The notes: generated from the letters alone by a model not told the origin. 64,000 bases of DNA from an uncultured Paracoccaceae bacterium (GCA_947492585.1 CANLND010000013.1:52904-116903); one strand, 5' to 3'. Shown: positions 16,101 to 25,125, counted from the first letter of the stretch. Numbers and translations: made by a program.

Positions 16101-17687
16101 GTCGGTCTGGTTCCAGTCCTGTAGGATCTGGCAACGCTCGGCTTCAGGCAGAAACGGTAGAGATTTCACCAGTGTCTGGGGCTGGTTGGCTAGGGTCGAC
16201 AAAACTAGATTTAGGCGCGACACCAATAGATCGCAGGCGGTTGCATCCAGCACCGCACGGTTGAGATGTACGCTGGCGCAGCCACCCACCAAGCTCACTG
16301 TGGCGGTCGCCGTCGCCAGCGGCGCGTCGACACCAAGGCGCACGGCGACAGCTGGTGGCGTATGAGGTGTCAGGTCTGGCGCCCGCGCCACAATGTCATG
16401 GGGAAAACCACCAAGGGTTTGAACGCGCTCTAGGGTTTCGCCCAGCCGATCCGTCAGATCTGCGATCTCCTCGCGTTGATCAATTTGAACAGGCACCCAA
16501 TTGCTGATCAGCCCGTCATGTCCGGGTGTCGCCGGGGTGGATAGGGCGATGTCGCCAATTGCTTGCCCAGCGCTGCGCAGGGCCCAGATGGCGGAGGCGG
16601 CCAGCACCTGCTGCGGGCTAAGACCCGCTGGCAGAGCCAGTTCAAACCGCTCCACCGCGTCAGTGGCCTGCAACGTTTGTGGCGATGCAAGCGGCACGGG
16701 GAGCGGCTGCATCTGCGCCAGTGCCGCGCGCCAGTGCGCTTCGCCTTTTTGGGTCGCGGCCAGCGCGGCAGTGACCACAGTTGCCTCAGTCGCCGACAAT
16801 AAGGGTAAAATAAGCCCCGGTGTGACAAGGCGGTCCAGCGTGAGCGGTGCACCATCTGATCGCGAAACGCCTGACAGCTGCACTGCGCCGCCTGCACAGG
16901 CCACCGTCAGCGTGTCTATGCCAACTTCTATCACCGTGCCGAGCGTTGCATCAGGCGGCGTATCCGTCACGGCTTTGGCGCGTCGCACCAGTACGATGTC
17001 CCCCGAGATGGCCAGTTTAGGCAGGCACAACGGGTTCCAATAATCGCCAAAATCCAACGCCCGCACCAATCGTGTAATCGTGTCAGGTGCTTGGGCGAAA
17101 TCGATCCGGCCGCCAGCGGCAGGGCGATCTGCCTTGGAAAAATAGCGCCTTTGGCTCAGGTCTTGTGCGGTGCCAGTCAGCTGCCCGCGTTCCAGCTGGC
17201 TGAGCACCTCGCCAAAGCTGTCCATCGCCGCTGCATAACATTTGGAATTGAGACTCAGAGCAGTTTCATCCGCGGCGATGTCAAACACACGCTGGGCCAA
17301 AATGTCGCCGGTGTCCGCCTCTTGTTCCATCACATGCCAAGTGATCCCATGTGAGGTTTCGCCGTTCAGAAGCGCCCAGTTGGGGGTGTTCAGCCCTGCA
17401 TAATAGGGCAACGGCCCGTCGTGAAAATTCACCGCGCCCTTGCCTGCGCGCGCCAGAACATCCGCAGGGATCATCGTGAGGTTGGCAATAGAGAGCAGCC
17501 AATCAAATGCGCAAGGAACCTCTGCCGCTTTGGTGTAGGTTGGGATCGCGTGGGTTTGGGCCCAGTTCTGAATATCGGCGTTGCCCGTGACCACGGCGCC
17601 AATGACATGCCCACGTGCCAGCACCGCATCGGCACAGCCGATCAACAATGATTCATCACCAATCAATACAGCAGAGAACGAGGTCAT
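13098..17687 (-). CDS. NRPS: formyltransferase-like / partial condensation-like / adenylation with inserted luciferase-like monooxygenase / carrier
   Basis: The protein is 1529 residues. Residues 1-290 resemble methionyl-tRNA formyltransferase, with a catalytic-type NFHDGPLPYYAG and ADTGDIL. Residues 300-510 look like the C-terminal half of a condensation domain without HHxxxDG. The adenylation domain spans about 530-1400: A3 LIYTSGSTGLPKG, A4 SFDISVLELF, A5 NMYGPTETTIW, A7 FYRTGDLVRW, A10 LTPNKKIDRKAL. Between A4 and A5, residues 765-1120 form a luciferase-like FMN monooxygenase of the MupA/Atu3671 type (FNLFYWGNDD, WTPERHFHAFGG). The carrier has Ser1450 in ALGGHSLL. No thioesterase is present. 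The pocket residues read by eye (D-I-L-Q-L-G-M-I-W-K) are glycine-like. The start ATG overlaps the stop of the GT2 gene. Confidence 0.9.
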   Translation of the reverse strand: MTSFSAVLIGDESLLIGCADAVLARGHVIGAVVTGNADIQNWAQTHAIPTYTKAAEVPCAFDWLLSIANLTMIPADVLARAGKGAVNFHDGPLPYYAGLNTPNWALLNGETSHGITWHVMEQEADTGDILAQRVFDIAADETALSLNSKCYAAAMDSFGEVLSQLERGQLTGTAQDLSQRRYFSKADRPAAGGRIDFAQAPDTITRLVRALDFGDYWNPLCLPKLAISGDIVLVRRAKAVTDTPPDATLGTVIEVGIDTLTVACAGGAVQLSGVSRSDGAPLTLDRLVTPGLILPLLSATEATVVTAALAATQKGEAHWRAALAQMQPLPVPLASPQTLQATDAVERFELALPAGLSPQQVLAASAIWALRSAGQAIGDIALSTPATPGHDGLISNWVPVQIDQREEIADLTDRLGETLERVQTLGGFPHDIVARAPDLTPHTPPAVAVRLGVDAPLATATATVSLVGGCASVHLNRAVLDATACDLLVSRLNLVLSTLANQPQTLVKSLPFLPEAERCQILQDWNQTDTPYDANATLHSGFETQAAATPDAPALVFEDQTLSYAALNARANQLAQHLKDQGVGTGDPVGLYVARSPDLVIAALAIAKAGGAYVPLDPAYPADRIAHYISDSGTSLIITQTALKADLPKHSAVVVDMGQLSLSDAPLNNVDGAATGQDLAYLIYTSGSTGLPKGVMVRHSNVANFFAGMDQRIPHAPGDSWLAVTSLSFDISVLELFWTLSRGFKLVLSSDESRLNLSNAPILQSDRKIEFNLFYWGNDDGAGPKKYELLLEGAKFADQHGFNAVWTPERHFHAFGGPYPNPSVTGAAVAAVTQNIGVRAGSCVAPLHHPARIAEEWAVIDNLTNGRAGIGFASGWQPDDFVLRPENTPPANKPALFDSIETVRKLWRGEEVEFPRKDGSPHKVLSQPRPVSSELPVWVTTAGNPDTWREAGKIGANVLTHLLGQSIEEVAEKIRIYHDALREAGHDPADYSVTLMLHTYLADTRDDARRIARAPMKDYLRSAAGLIKQYAWAFPAFKRPEGVKNPFEMDLASLSGDELEAILDFAFERYFEESGLFGTVQDAVARVDALKRIGVDEVACLIDYGIAPDVVLEGLTPLAEVLRLSNAPQTLAEDDHSLAAQLLRHRVSHMQCTPSMARMIAADEGARTALGGLQHLLVGGEALPADLVHSLHSATNAKLHNMYGPTETTIWSTVQTVDQAPHTVADIGTPIANTAILVLDETGQLQPIGAPGELLIGGAGVTAGYWQRADLTADRFVEVSHRPGRFYRTGDLVRWRADGRLDFLGRTDHQVKIRGQRIELGEIETTLAAQPNITGAVVIARKVGNDDRLIGYVTHSGSIDEDALKQALAERLAEVMVPSHIVALDAFPLTPNKKIDRKALPDPRPARPRAAATVTPTSGPQSQIAAIWGRILGIDGIGVHDNFFALGGHSLLAVQAHRDIRTTLDVPALMITDIFRFPTLSGLAEHIQKLTGAAPQLTPVPKDTSLDTARTETISKRRAMRAKRKARTE

Positions 17688-18691
17688 TTTGGGTCCTTTG
17701 CAACAGGAATATAGCGGACTGAAGGTGCGCGCACGGGGCGACGCCGTGTGCCAAACGTATGGGCGATAAGATCGCGCAGAAAATGATCTGGGTCCGCCTG
17801 TGGTTTGCGCTGCACTAAGCGGCGCAAATCATACAGGGCGTGCCCCAGAATTCGGGCGACCGTCGCGCCCAAGGCATAAACCGGCCCGCGGGTTTTTGTG
17901 AAATAGTATTGCCGTGAGTCAAACCAATACTGCGGGGTGCGTTGCCACTTTTTCATGCCCGTCGAAACGGACCCAACATGTGTGATCCGGCTGTCGGGTA
18001 CAAAATACGTGCGCCACCCCGCCTGCGCGGCCCGGTGGCACAGCTCGGTCTCTTCAAAGTACAAAAAGAACGTTTCATCAAAGCCATCGATCGCATCCAC
18101 CATGTCGCGGCGCAGCATCAGGCTGGCCCCGGCGGTCCAATTCACCGGTGTGGCCACGGTTGGGGTTTCCATCGCCACCACGGCCTTTGGCAACAATCGG
18201 GTGATCAGCCCGGTGCGCGCGGCCCCTTCAAATTCGCCGGCCAAACTGGGAAAGCGAAAAGCGGTGGAATGCGGCGTCCCATCGTTACCACACACAAAAG
18301 AGCCGGCCAGGCCGGCATCTGGCGTGGTGATCATGAACTCGCGCAGCGCCGAAATCGTGGTGTCTTCGGGAAACGCATCGGAGTTCTGTAAATAGTAAAA
18401 ATCAGGTGCGCTGCCATCGGACAGCCCGGCCCGCATGCCAAAATTCATGCCTGCACCAAAACCGCCGTTCTCGGGCGACTGCACCACCCGCAGGCGGCCA
18501 TCAGCACACCACCCGGACGCATCTGCGGCGGATGCCATCTGTTCGAACGAGCCATCCTCAGACCCATTGTCAACAATGACAATTTCGCCGGGTATCTGCG
18601 CCATGGCCGCGCGGGCGGCCGCAGCCGCCTTTAGCGTCATATCGGGGGTTTTGTAGTTCAGGATGATGGTCAGGACTGTGCCGTTTTGCAT
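17684..18691 (-). CDS. GT2-family glycosyltransferase (rhamnosyltransferase/WbbL-like) between the PKS and NRPS genes
   Basis: The protein is 335 residues. It starts with TIILNYKTPDMTL, then IVDNGSEDGSFEQM, the metal-site segment YYLQNSDAFPE, and NWTAGASLMLRRDMV with the acceptor-side GFDETFFLYFEETELC, all typical of WbbL-like GT2 rhamnosyl/hexosyl transferases. The gene begins 6 nt after the PKS stop and overlaps the NRPS start, so the three are surely co-translated. That placement makes it the best candidate to glycosylate the polyketide-amino acid product. Confidence 0.88.
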   Translation of the reverse strand: MQNGTVLTIILNYKTPDMTLKAAAAARAAMAQIPGEIVIVDNGSEDGSFEQMASAADASGWCADGRLRVVQSPENGGFGAGMNFGMRAGLSDGSAPDFYYLQNSDAFPEDTTISALREFMITTPDAGLAGSFVCGNDGTPHSTAFRFPSLAGEFEGAARTGLITRLLPKAVVAMETPTVATPVNWTAGASLMLRRDMVDAIDGFDETFFLYFEETELCHRAAQAGWRTYFVPDSRITHVGSVSTGMKKWQRTPQYWFDSRQYYFTKTRGPVYALGATVARILGHALYDLRRLVQRKPQADPDHFLRDLIAHTFGTRRRPVRAPSVRYIPVAKDPK

Positions 18692-18696
18692 ATGTT

Positions 18697-21600
18697 TTAC
18701 TCTGCTGCCGTCGCGGTCAGGGCGCGCGCGGGCTGCGAGTCGGCGGCGCGCAACACGCGGTTGACCTCGGCCGCCAGCACGCTCACGTTTGGCACGAGGA
18801 CCATACTGTCATGGTCACCGGGGACTTCGATGACCTCAACCCGAGGTGCCCAATGGGTCCAATCGTTGTCCGCAAACACATATTCGCGCGCTTGGCTGAC
18901 CCAATTGCCCCCCGAGACGCGCCAATGCTGATCCAGTGGCGGGCGCAGCAGGGTCACGGGGCCACGCCATGGTTGCAGATCATAGACTTCCAACGCCGCG
19001 CGAAAGGCGAGTTCAATCTTGCGATTGTTAAAGGCGGGGCGCTGGCCCGTTTCTGCCGGTTTGGCGCGCCGTTTTTCAATTTCCCACAGGATCCGGCTGC
19101 GGGCCCATTCGGTAACATACTTTGGCCCTTTGGCACGAATTTCGTGCAGTTTAATCAGGGCTTTGTCTGGGGTGCTTAGGGCAGGGCGCAATGGCAGAGG
19201 CGTGTCTAACAAGATCAGCGCAGAGGTTTCCTCTCCGTCGCGTTCAAGCTGCTGTGCCATTTCATAGGCTGTCAGCCCGCCCCCGGAAAACCCACCCAGT
19301 AGATATGGTCCGTTGGGTTGAACCTGCCGGATTTCAGTCAGATAATCGCACGCGGCCGCGTCCAGACGGCTATGGGGCGCTTCGTCTCCAATCAATCCCT
19401 TGGCTTGTACGCCATAGACCGGACGGTCCTGGCCAACCATCTGGGCCAGATGGCGCAGGTTCAATACGTTGCCAAACATCCCCGCCACAATAAACAAAGG
19501 CTTACGATCGGTTCCGTTGCCCGGGTGTAGCTGCACCAGATATTTGAATGCGGGTCGATCCGGCGTGGCCTCGGTCACGCCACCGTTGTCATCAGACGCG
19601 GCAGTCTTCGAGCGCAGGCCAATCTTTTGTGCCAATCCCGCGACGGTTGGCGCTTCAAACAACACTGATAGGGGGAACTCGACATCAAAGGCGCGTTTGA
19701 TCTGGGCGAAAAGGCGCACCGCAATCAGGGAATGCCCGCCAAGATCAAAGAAACTATCATCGATGCCGATCTGGGAAACCCCCAGGAGGGCCGCAAACAA
19801 ACCCGCTAGCTCTTCTTCAACCGGCGTGCGGGGGGCAACAAATTCCGCCTCCAGTTCGGGCCGTTCAAAGCTTTGGCTTGCGTCCGTTTCTGCCGTGGAG
19901 TGTTGTGCCTGCGCAATCAGGCTGGGCAGATCCAGAGAAGACACCAGAACCTGCGAGCGCCCAGTGGCCAAAGCCCGTTCTAGCGCAGCCGGGGCCTCGG
20001 ATGATAGGATCCCATTTATTAATGCATATTGCAGGCGTTGTTCGTCCGCTGACAACGGGATGGCGTTGCCCCTTGGAGCCAGTCCCAGATCAGACGCGCT
20101 GACGTCTGCGCTTTCATCCGGTGCAGGTTCAAACCCGGCGGGCAGGCGTTTCATCTGAAACCCCTGAATGTCGACCAGTACTGCGCCCGTTGGATCACTC
20201 AAACTAATGTCAAATCGGGCAAAGCCGTCATTGCTGGCCTCTATCAGACGCATATGGCTGAGGATTTCTGCGGACAGGGGGGCGTGCACTTGGATCCGCC
20301 CATATGATACCGGCACCCATAGAGCGTTGCCTTGATAGTGCGGCACCAAATCCAGTGCCCAGCCGGTGGCCAGGTCCATCAATCCCGGATGCAGCGCACA
20401 ATTGTCATCCTCGGCGCTCTTGGCAATGTGCAGCCGTGCGAGCCCCTCGCGCGTACCACGGGCGCAATGTGTCAGAACATCCCAGCGCGGGCCGAACGCC
20501 AGATGTGCATCCTGCGGCGAGGTCAGACGGCCCGCCACCGGAGCCTGCACCACCGGACATCGGCTGAATATCTCTTGTGGATCCAATGGCGTGGGCGCGT
20601 CTCGACTGTCCAATGCAACATGCGTTTCAGCAATGCGCGCCAGCCCCGCGTCGCCCACCGCATAAACGCCGACCTCATACCCGTTGTCGCGTGGTTCAAA
20701 CCGCAAGATCAGTTCGCGTGGGGTCGCTTCTTGTACCACGAATGGCCGCAGAAAATACAGATCACACAGGTCAAATCCAGACGTGACCCCCATGTCCGCA
20801 AGGGCTTCGGTGATCAGCGCCAGCACCCCGGTGCCGGGGATCAGCGCAACACCTGCGCGGGTGCGGTGTTCGTCGATCAGCCAATCCTGCGTCGAGAAGG
20901 TCTTGGCAAATATCCGGTTTCCAAACGCGTCAAACCCACGTGTCTCCAGCAAGGCGCGCGGGCAGGGGGTGCGTTCGCTTGGACCGGTGGTGCCCAACCG
21001 GGCCGCCATTGCCTCCGCGGCCATGCCAACATCCCCCCAAACGCCCCAGTCCAACGCGACAACGCGGGTGGTCCCTTGGGCGCGATGCCGTGCCCAGGCA
21101 TTCAGGAATTCATTGGCAGCCACATAATCCACCTGCCCTGCGGGCCGTGTTGCCGTAGACGAGGATGAACACAGCAGCATCATTTCAAGAGTGCCATCGG
21201 GAAACAGCGTGTCCAGAACCCGTAATCCGCTGACTTTTGGCGCAAAGACCTGTGCGATCTGGTCTTCGGTCTTGGCCAGCAATGGGCCGTCGTTGATGTG
21301 TCCCGCGGCGTGGATCACGCCCGTTGTTGGACCAAACCGCGCCTCCATCTGGTCAACTGCGCGGCGCATCTGTCCACTGTTACAGACATCTGCGGCCAGC
21401 GGCAGAACGGCGCCTTTGCCGCTCGCTTCGAGGGCCTGAATCGCCCGTATACGCTGCGCGGTTCGGTTGGCCGGGCTATGACTGGCCAAATAAGACGCCC
21501 ACATATCCCGAGCGGGCAGATCGTCTCGCGACAGAAGGGCCACATTTGCCCCATAAGTGGACATCAGATGTGCCGCCAAGGTCAGACCGATGCCGCCAAA

Positions 21601-24600
21601 ACCACCGGTGATCAGATAATTGCCGCCGGTCCGAAACTGCGCCGTGTCCGCGGCGGGCAGGGGCTGGGCACGCCAGATCTGTGCAAACCGCTTGTCGCCC
21701 CGCCAGGCCGCCAGATCTGTGGGTGTTTCTGACATCAGTTCTTCCAGCAGGCGGGAGGTCAGATCGTCTGGTGAAACCCCACGCAGGCTGTCGATCAGGC
21801 CGACCGGGGCGGGCAGCTCTATGTCGATATGTGCGCAGATCACGCCGGGCAATTCACGTGGGATCACCCCAAGCGGGCCAGAGATCATCGCCTTTTCCGG
21901 ATAGGGCAGCGCTTCGTTGCGGGTTTGCGCCGCACCTGTGGTGAAAACGCTCAGGCGCACCGGTGCAGTCAGATCCACATTGCCAAGCGCCTGCCCCAAG
22001 GCTGTCAGCGCATAAAACCCCATCTCAAGGTTTCGATCAAAAAAGGACGATCCGGGCCGGAAGGTTTCCCCATCGGTGACCAGCCAGAAATGGGCGATAT
22101 GATCGGGCAGGGCGTCGGCCTCGGCCAGATCTGCCAGCAGCGCGTCATAGCCAAACCGCCCCTGTTCGGGAGGCAGTACAAAATGGTCTTGGTCCAATTG
22201 CGCATAGGTGTCGCCGGGCTGTACCGTCACCACGTGATGGCCAGCGGCCCGCAGCTGCGCGGTGACGCGCTGTGCATGGCCCAGATCGTCTTCAAAAATC
22301 AGCCAACGTTTGGGGCTTTCGGCCAGATCCTGCGCGACGTCAATTTCGCAATCCGCCAGCTGCGGTCGCCAGGCCGGGCGATGGCCCCAGTTGGCCATAT
22401 CATCGTGGCGGACGGGGGGCGACTGGTCGGGTGAAACGCGCTGCACTCCGGGTTCTATGAAATACCGGCTGCGCTGAAAGGCATAGGTGGGCAGGGGCAG
22501 GCGATGGCGTTTGGCCTCCCCCCAGATTTGATCCCAGTCGGCGGTGACGCCGCAGGCCCACAAACGGCCAATCACGCCAAAGAAATAGGCGTCATCCATC
22601 ACGTCCTGATCCGGGTGCCGCAAGGACGACAGGACTTGTGTTGTTTTCACGTCGGGCGACATCTGCGCCAAAGAGCTGAGCGCCTTGCCGGGGCCAACCT
22701 CCAGAAACACACGGTTCTTGGTTTGTGCAAGCGCGCTGATGCAATCGGCAAACAGCACGGTATTGCGCAGCTGTTCCACCCAATAGTTGGGATCAGTGGC
22801 CTGATCATCGCGAAGCTGCGCGCCGGTGCGATTGGATTGAATGGGCATCTGCGGCGGGTGCAGATCCAGCCCGCGCAAAAACGCGCTATATTCGCCCAAG
22901 ATCCCCTCGAGCATCCGGCTATGGGCTGCAATATCGATTGCGATGCGTTGGTGATCGATGTCGTCAGCCTGCAATTCCGCCGCCAGCGCGTCTAGCGCGG
23001 CTTGCGGGCCGGAAACGGCCGTCAGCCCGGGCGCATTCACGCTGGCAATATCAAGATCGGGGCTGATCCGGGCCTGTACCTCGGCCAGCGGCAGCGAGAT
23101 CGACAACATGCCGCCCGCTGGCACGCGGTCAAACAGGCGACCACGCAGCAGAACCAAATCAAGACAGTCTTCAAATGACAGCACACCCGCCAGACAGGCG
23201 GCGGTGTTTTCGCCCATGGAATGGCCCACCAAGGCGGCGGGCTGTACCCCCCAGCTGATCCAGAGCTGCGCCAGCGCATATTCCACCATCATGATCAGTG
23301 GCAGCTGCACAGATGGTTTTTGCAGGGCGGCGTTTGCAGCCTCTTCTGCGCCCTCATCCGGCAGCCACAGCGCACGCAGATCATAGTCCAGCTGCGGTTG
23401 CAGATGGCCTATTCCGCGCTCCATCCAGTCTGCAAAGACTGGCTCGGTTTCATACAGATCCCGCGCCATGCCCGCATATTGCGCGCCGCCGCCGGGGAAC
23501 ATGAACACCACCTCCGGATCGGGGCCAAGGTGATCATGGGTGAACACTTCGCGCGGGTTTAGCGCTTCCAGCGCTTGTGCGGCCTCGGTCGCGGTTTCGG
23601 CAACCAGCACCCGACGTTTGGCAAACCCCCGGCGCCCCTCCTTTAGGGTAAAGGAGACATCGGCGAGATCCAGGTCCGGGTTGGAACGCAGGTGGTGCGC
23701 CAGCGCAGCCGTGTTGGCCTCCAGCGCGGCTTTGGATTGGCCGGACAGACATAGGATATGAAAGGGAAAATCGCTCTCATCTGACGCGCCGCGATTGGGG
23801 GCCTGCTCTAGAATGGCATGGGCGTTGGTGCCCCCCACGCCAAGCGCGTTGACCGCGCCCCGACGGGGGCCTTTGTGCGACACCCATGGGCGCAGGGCCT
23901 CGTTCACCTTAAAGGGCGAGGTTTCAAAATCGATCGCCGGATTGGGGGCCTCGTACCCCAACGAAGGCGGCAGCGCCTGATGGTGCAGCGCCAATGCGGT
24001 TTTGGTAAGGCCCGCAATGCCCGCGGCGGTATCCAGATGGCCGATGTTGGTTTTCACCGAGCCAACGCGGCAATAGCCCACATCCGCCGTGCTGGCACGA
24101 TAGGCCTCGGTGAGGGCGGAAATTTCAATGGGATCACCCAGATAGGTGCCGGTGCCGTGACATTCTACGTGGTCGATGGTGTCAGCTGCCACATCGGCGG
24201 CCTGCAGGGCGGCCTGAACCGCCTTGACCTGACCGCCTACAGACGGGGCCAGATACCCGGCTTTGTCGGCGCCATCATTGTTAATGGCGGATCCTTTGAT
24301 CACCGCCCAGATATGATCCCCATCGGCAATGGCATCTTCCAGGCGACGCAACGCCACCGCGCCAGCGCCGGACCCAAACACCGTGCCTTGGGCGCGGTGG
24401 TCAAAGGCATGGCATTCTCCGTCAGGCGAGAGCACTTCGTTTTCTTTGTACAGATATCCACGATCTTGGGGCAGCTCGATCGTGACGCCACCAGCCAGTG
24501 CCATATTGCATTCGCCCTCACGCAGGGCTTTGCAGGCGTAATGTACGGCCACCAATGAGGTAGAGCAGGCGGTTTGGATATTGACCGACGGGCCTTGCAA

Positions 24601-25125
24601 ATCAAACACATGGCTGGCGCGGGTGGTCAGGAAATCTTTGTCGTTGCCCGTGTGGCGTAACAAGAACATGCCGACGTCATCCAACAGGCCGGGATTGGAA
24701 CAGATGTTGAAATAGAAATAGCTGCCCATGCCACAGCCTGCGTAAACGCCGACCTGACCATTCAGGCTTTCGGGGGGGTGTCCGGCCTGTTCCATTGCTT
24801 CCCAGGCGACCTCTAGGAACTTGCGATGCTGGGGATCCAGAATGGCGGCCTCTTTTGGGGAGAACCCAAAGAATTCCGCGTCAAACATATCAAAGCCGGG
24901 CAGGCGTGCGGTGGCGGGGACATAATTGGGGTCCGCCATCAACGCCGGACGTTCGCCGGACTTGCGCAGCGTCTCTTCGTCCAGCCGTTCAATGGCGCCA
25001 ATGCCATGTTTCAGGTTGTGCCAGTATTGCGCTGCGCTGTCCGCGCCGGGAACCGCGACCGAAAGGCCTACAATGGCTATATCATCTGCACCAGACAGGC
25101 CCAATTCCACATCACCAGTTGTCAT
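18697..25125 (-). CDS. One-module type I polyketide synthase, KS-AT-KR-DH-ACP-TE
   Basis: The protein is 2142 residues. The ketosynthase is about 13-440 (Cys187 in QTACSTSL, His323 in ECHGTGT, His363 in NIGHLD). The acyltransferase is about 540-880 (Ser636 in GHSMGE; the specificity segment reads AAHS, which I cannot assign firmly). A KR structural part plus NADPH-binding ketoreductase spans about 910-1360 (TGGFGGIG, Tyr1334). A dehydratase-like double hotdog spans about 1405-1660 (His1420, Asp1584 in HPGLMD). The carrier is about 1765-1835 (Ser1799) and the thioesterase about 1866-2130 (Ser1947 in GGFSGGG, His2105 in GDHDSM). There is no loading module and no enoylreductase. The reductase precedes the dehydratase, the reverse of the common order. 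The ATG has GGAAG 6 nt upstream, and this is the first gene of the seven-gene operon. Confidence 0.92.
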   Translation of the reverse strand: MTTGDVELGLSGADDIAIVGLSVAVPGADSAAQYWHNLKHGIGAIERLDEETLRKSGERPALMADPNYVPATARLPGFDMFDAEFFGFSPKEAAILDPQHRKFLEVAWEAMEQAGHPPESLNGQVGVYAGCGMGSYFYFNICSNPGLLDDVGMFLLRHTGNDKDFLTTRASHVFDLQGPSVNIQTACSTSLVAVHYACKALREGECNMALAGGVTIELPQDRGYLYKENEVLSPDGECHAFDHRAQGTVFGSGAGAVALRRLEDAIADGDHIWAVIKGSAINNDGADKAGYLAPSVGGQVKAVQAALQAADVAADTIDHVECHGTGTYLGDPIEISALTEAYRASTADVGYCRVGSVKTNIGHLDTAAGIAGLTKTALALHHQALPPSLGYEAPNPAIDFETSPFKVNEALRPWVSHKGPRRGAVNALGVGGTNAHAILEQAPNRGASDESDFPFHILCLSGQSKAALEANTAALAHHLRSNPDLDLADVSFTLKEGRRGFAKRRVLVAETATEAAQALEALNPREVFTHDHLGPDPEVVFMFPGGGAQYAGMARDLYETEPVFADWMERGIGHLQPQLDYDLRALWLPDEGAEEAANAALQKPSVQLPLIMMVEYALAQLWISWGVQPAALVGHSMGENTAACLAGVLSFEDCLDLVLLRGRLFDRVPAGGMLSISLPLAEVQARISPDLDIASVNAPGLTAVSGPQAALDALAAELQADDIDHQRIAIDIAAHSRMLEGILGEYSAFLRGLDLHPPQMPIQSNRTGAQLRDDQATDPNYWVEQLRNTVLFADCISALAQTKNRVFLEVGPGKALSSLAQMSPDVKTTQVLSSLRHPDQDVMDDAYFFGVIGRLWACGVTADWDQIWGEAKRHRLPLPTYAFQRSRYFIEPGVQRVSPDQSPPVRHDDMANWGHRPAWRPQLADCEIDVAQDLAESPKRWLIFEDDLGHAQRVTAQLRAAGHHVVTVQPGDTYAQLDQDHFVLPPEQGRFGYDALLADLAEADALPDHIAHFWLVTDGETFRPGSSFFDRNLEMGFYALTALGQALGNVDLTAPVRLSVFTTGAAQTRNEALPYPEKAMISGPLGVIPRELPGVICAHIDIELPAPVGLIDSLRGVSPDDLTSRLLEELMSETPTDLAAWRGDKRFAQIWRAQPLPAADTAQFRTGGNYLITGGFGGIGLTLAAHLMSTYGANVALLSRDDLPARDMWASYLASHSPANRTAQRIRAIQALEASGKGAVLPLAADVCNSGQMRRAVDQMEARFGPTTGVIHAAGHINDGPLLAKTEDQIAQVFAPKVSGLRVLDTLFPDGTLEMMLLCSSSSTATRPAGQVDYVAANEFLNAWARHRAQGTTRVVALDWGVWGDVGMAAEAMAARLGTTGPSERTPCPRALLETRGFDAFGNRIFAKTFSTQDWLIDEHRTRAGVALIPGTGVLALITEALADMGVTSGFDLCDLYFLRPFVVQEATPRELILRFEPRDNGYEVGVYAVGDAGLARIAETHVALDSRDAPTPLDPQEIFSRCPVVQAPVAGRLTSPQDAHLAFGPRWDVLTHCARGTREGLARLHIAKSAEDDNCALHPGLMDLATGWALDLVPHYQGNALWVPVSYGRIQVHAPLSAEILSHMRLIEASNDGFARFDISLSDPTGAVLVDIQGFQMKRLPAGFEPAPDESADVSASDLGLAPRGNAIPLSADEQRLQYALINGILSSEAPAALERALATGRSQVLVSSLDLPSLIAQAQHSTAETDASQSFERPELEAEFVAPRTPVEEELAGLFAALLGVSQIGIDDSFFDLGGHSLIAVRLFAQIKRAFDVEFPLSVLFEAPTVAGLAQKIGLRSKTAASDDNGGVTEATPDRPAFKYLVQLHPGNGTDRKPLFIVAGMFGNVLNLRHLAQMVGQDRPVYGVQAKGLIGDEAPHSRLDAAACDYLTEIRQVQPNGPYLLGGFSGGGLTAYEMAQQLERDGEETSALILLDTPLPLRPALSTPDKALIKLHEIRAKGPKYVTEWARSRILWEIEKRRAKPAETGQRPAFNNRKIELAFRAALEVYDLQPWRGPVTLLRPPLDQHWRVSGGNWVSQAREYVFADNDWTHWAPRVEVIEVPGDHDSMVLVPNVSVLAAEVNRVLRAADSQPARALTATAAE

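Noticed and set aside
13098..18691. Idea that NRPS and PKS form a siderophore operon
   Set aside because: No hydroxylase of the ornithine type, no TonB receptor, no Fur-like box and no iron transporter lie nearby; the adenylation pocket looks glycine-like instead.
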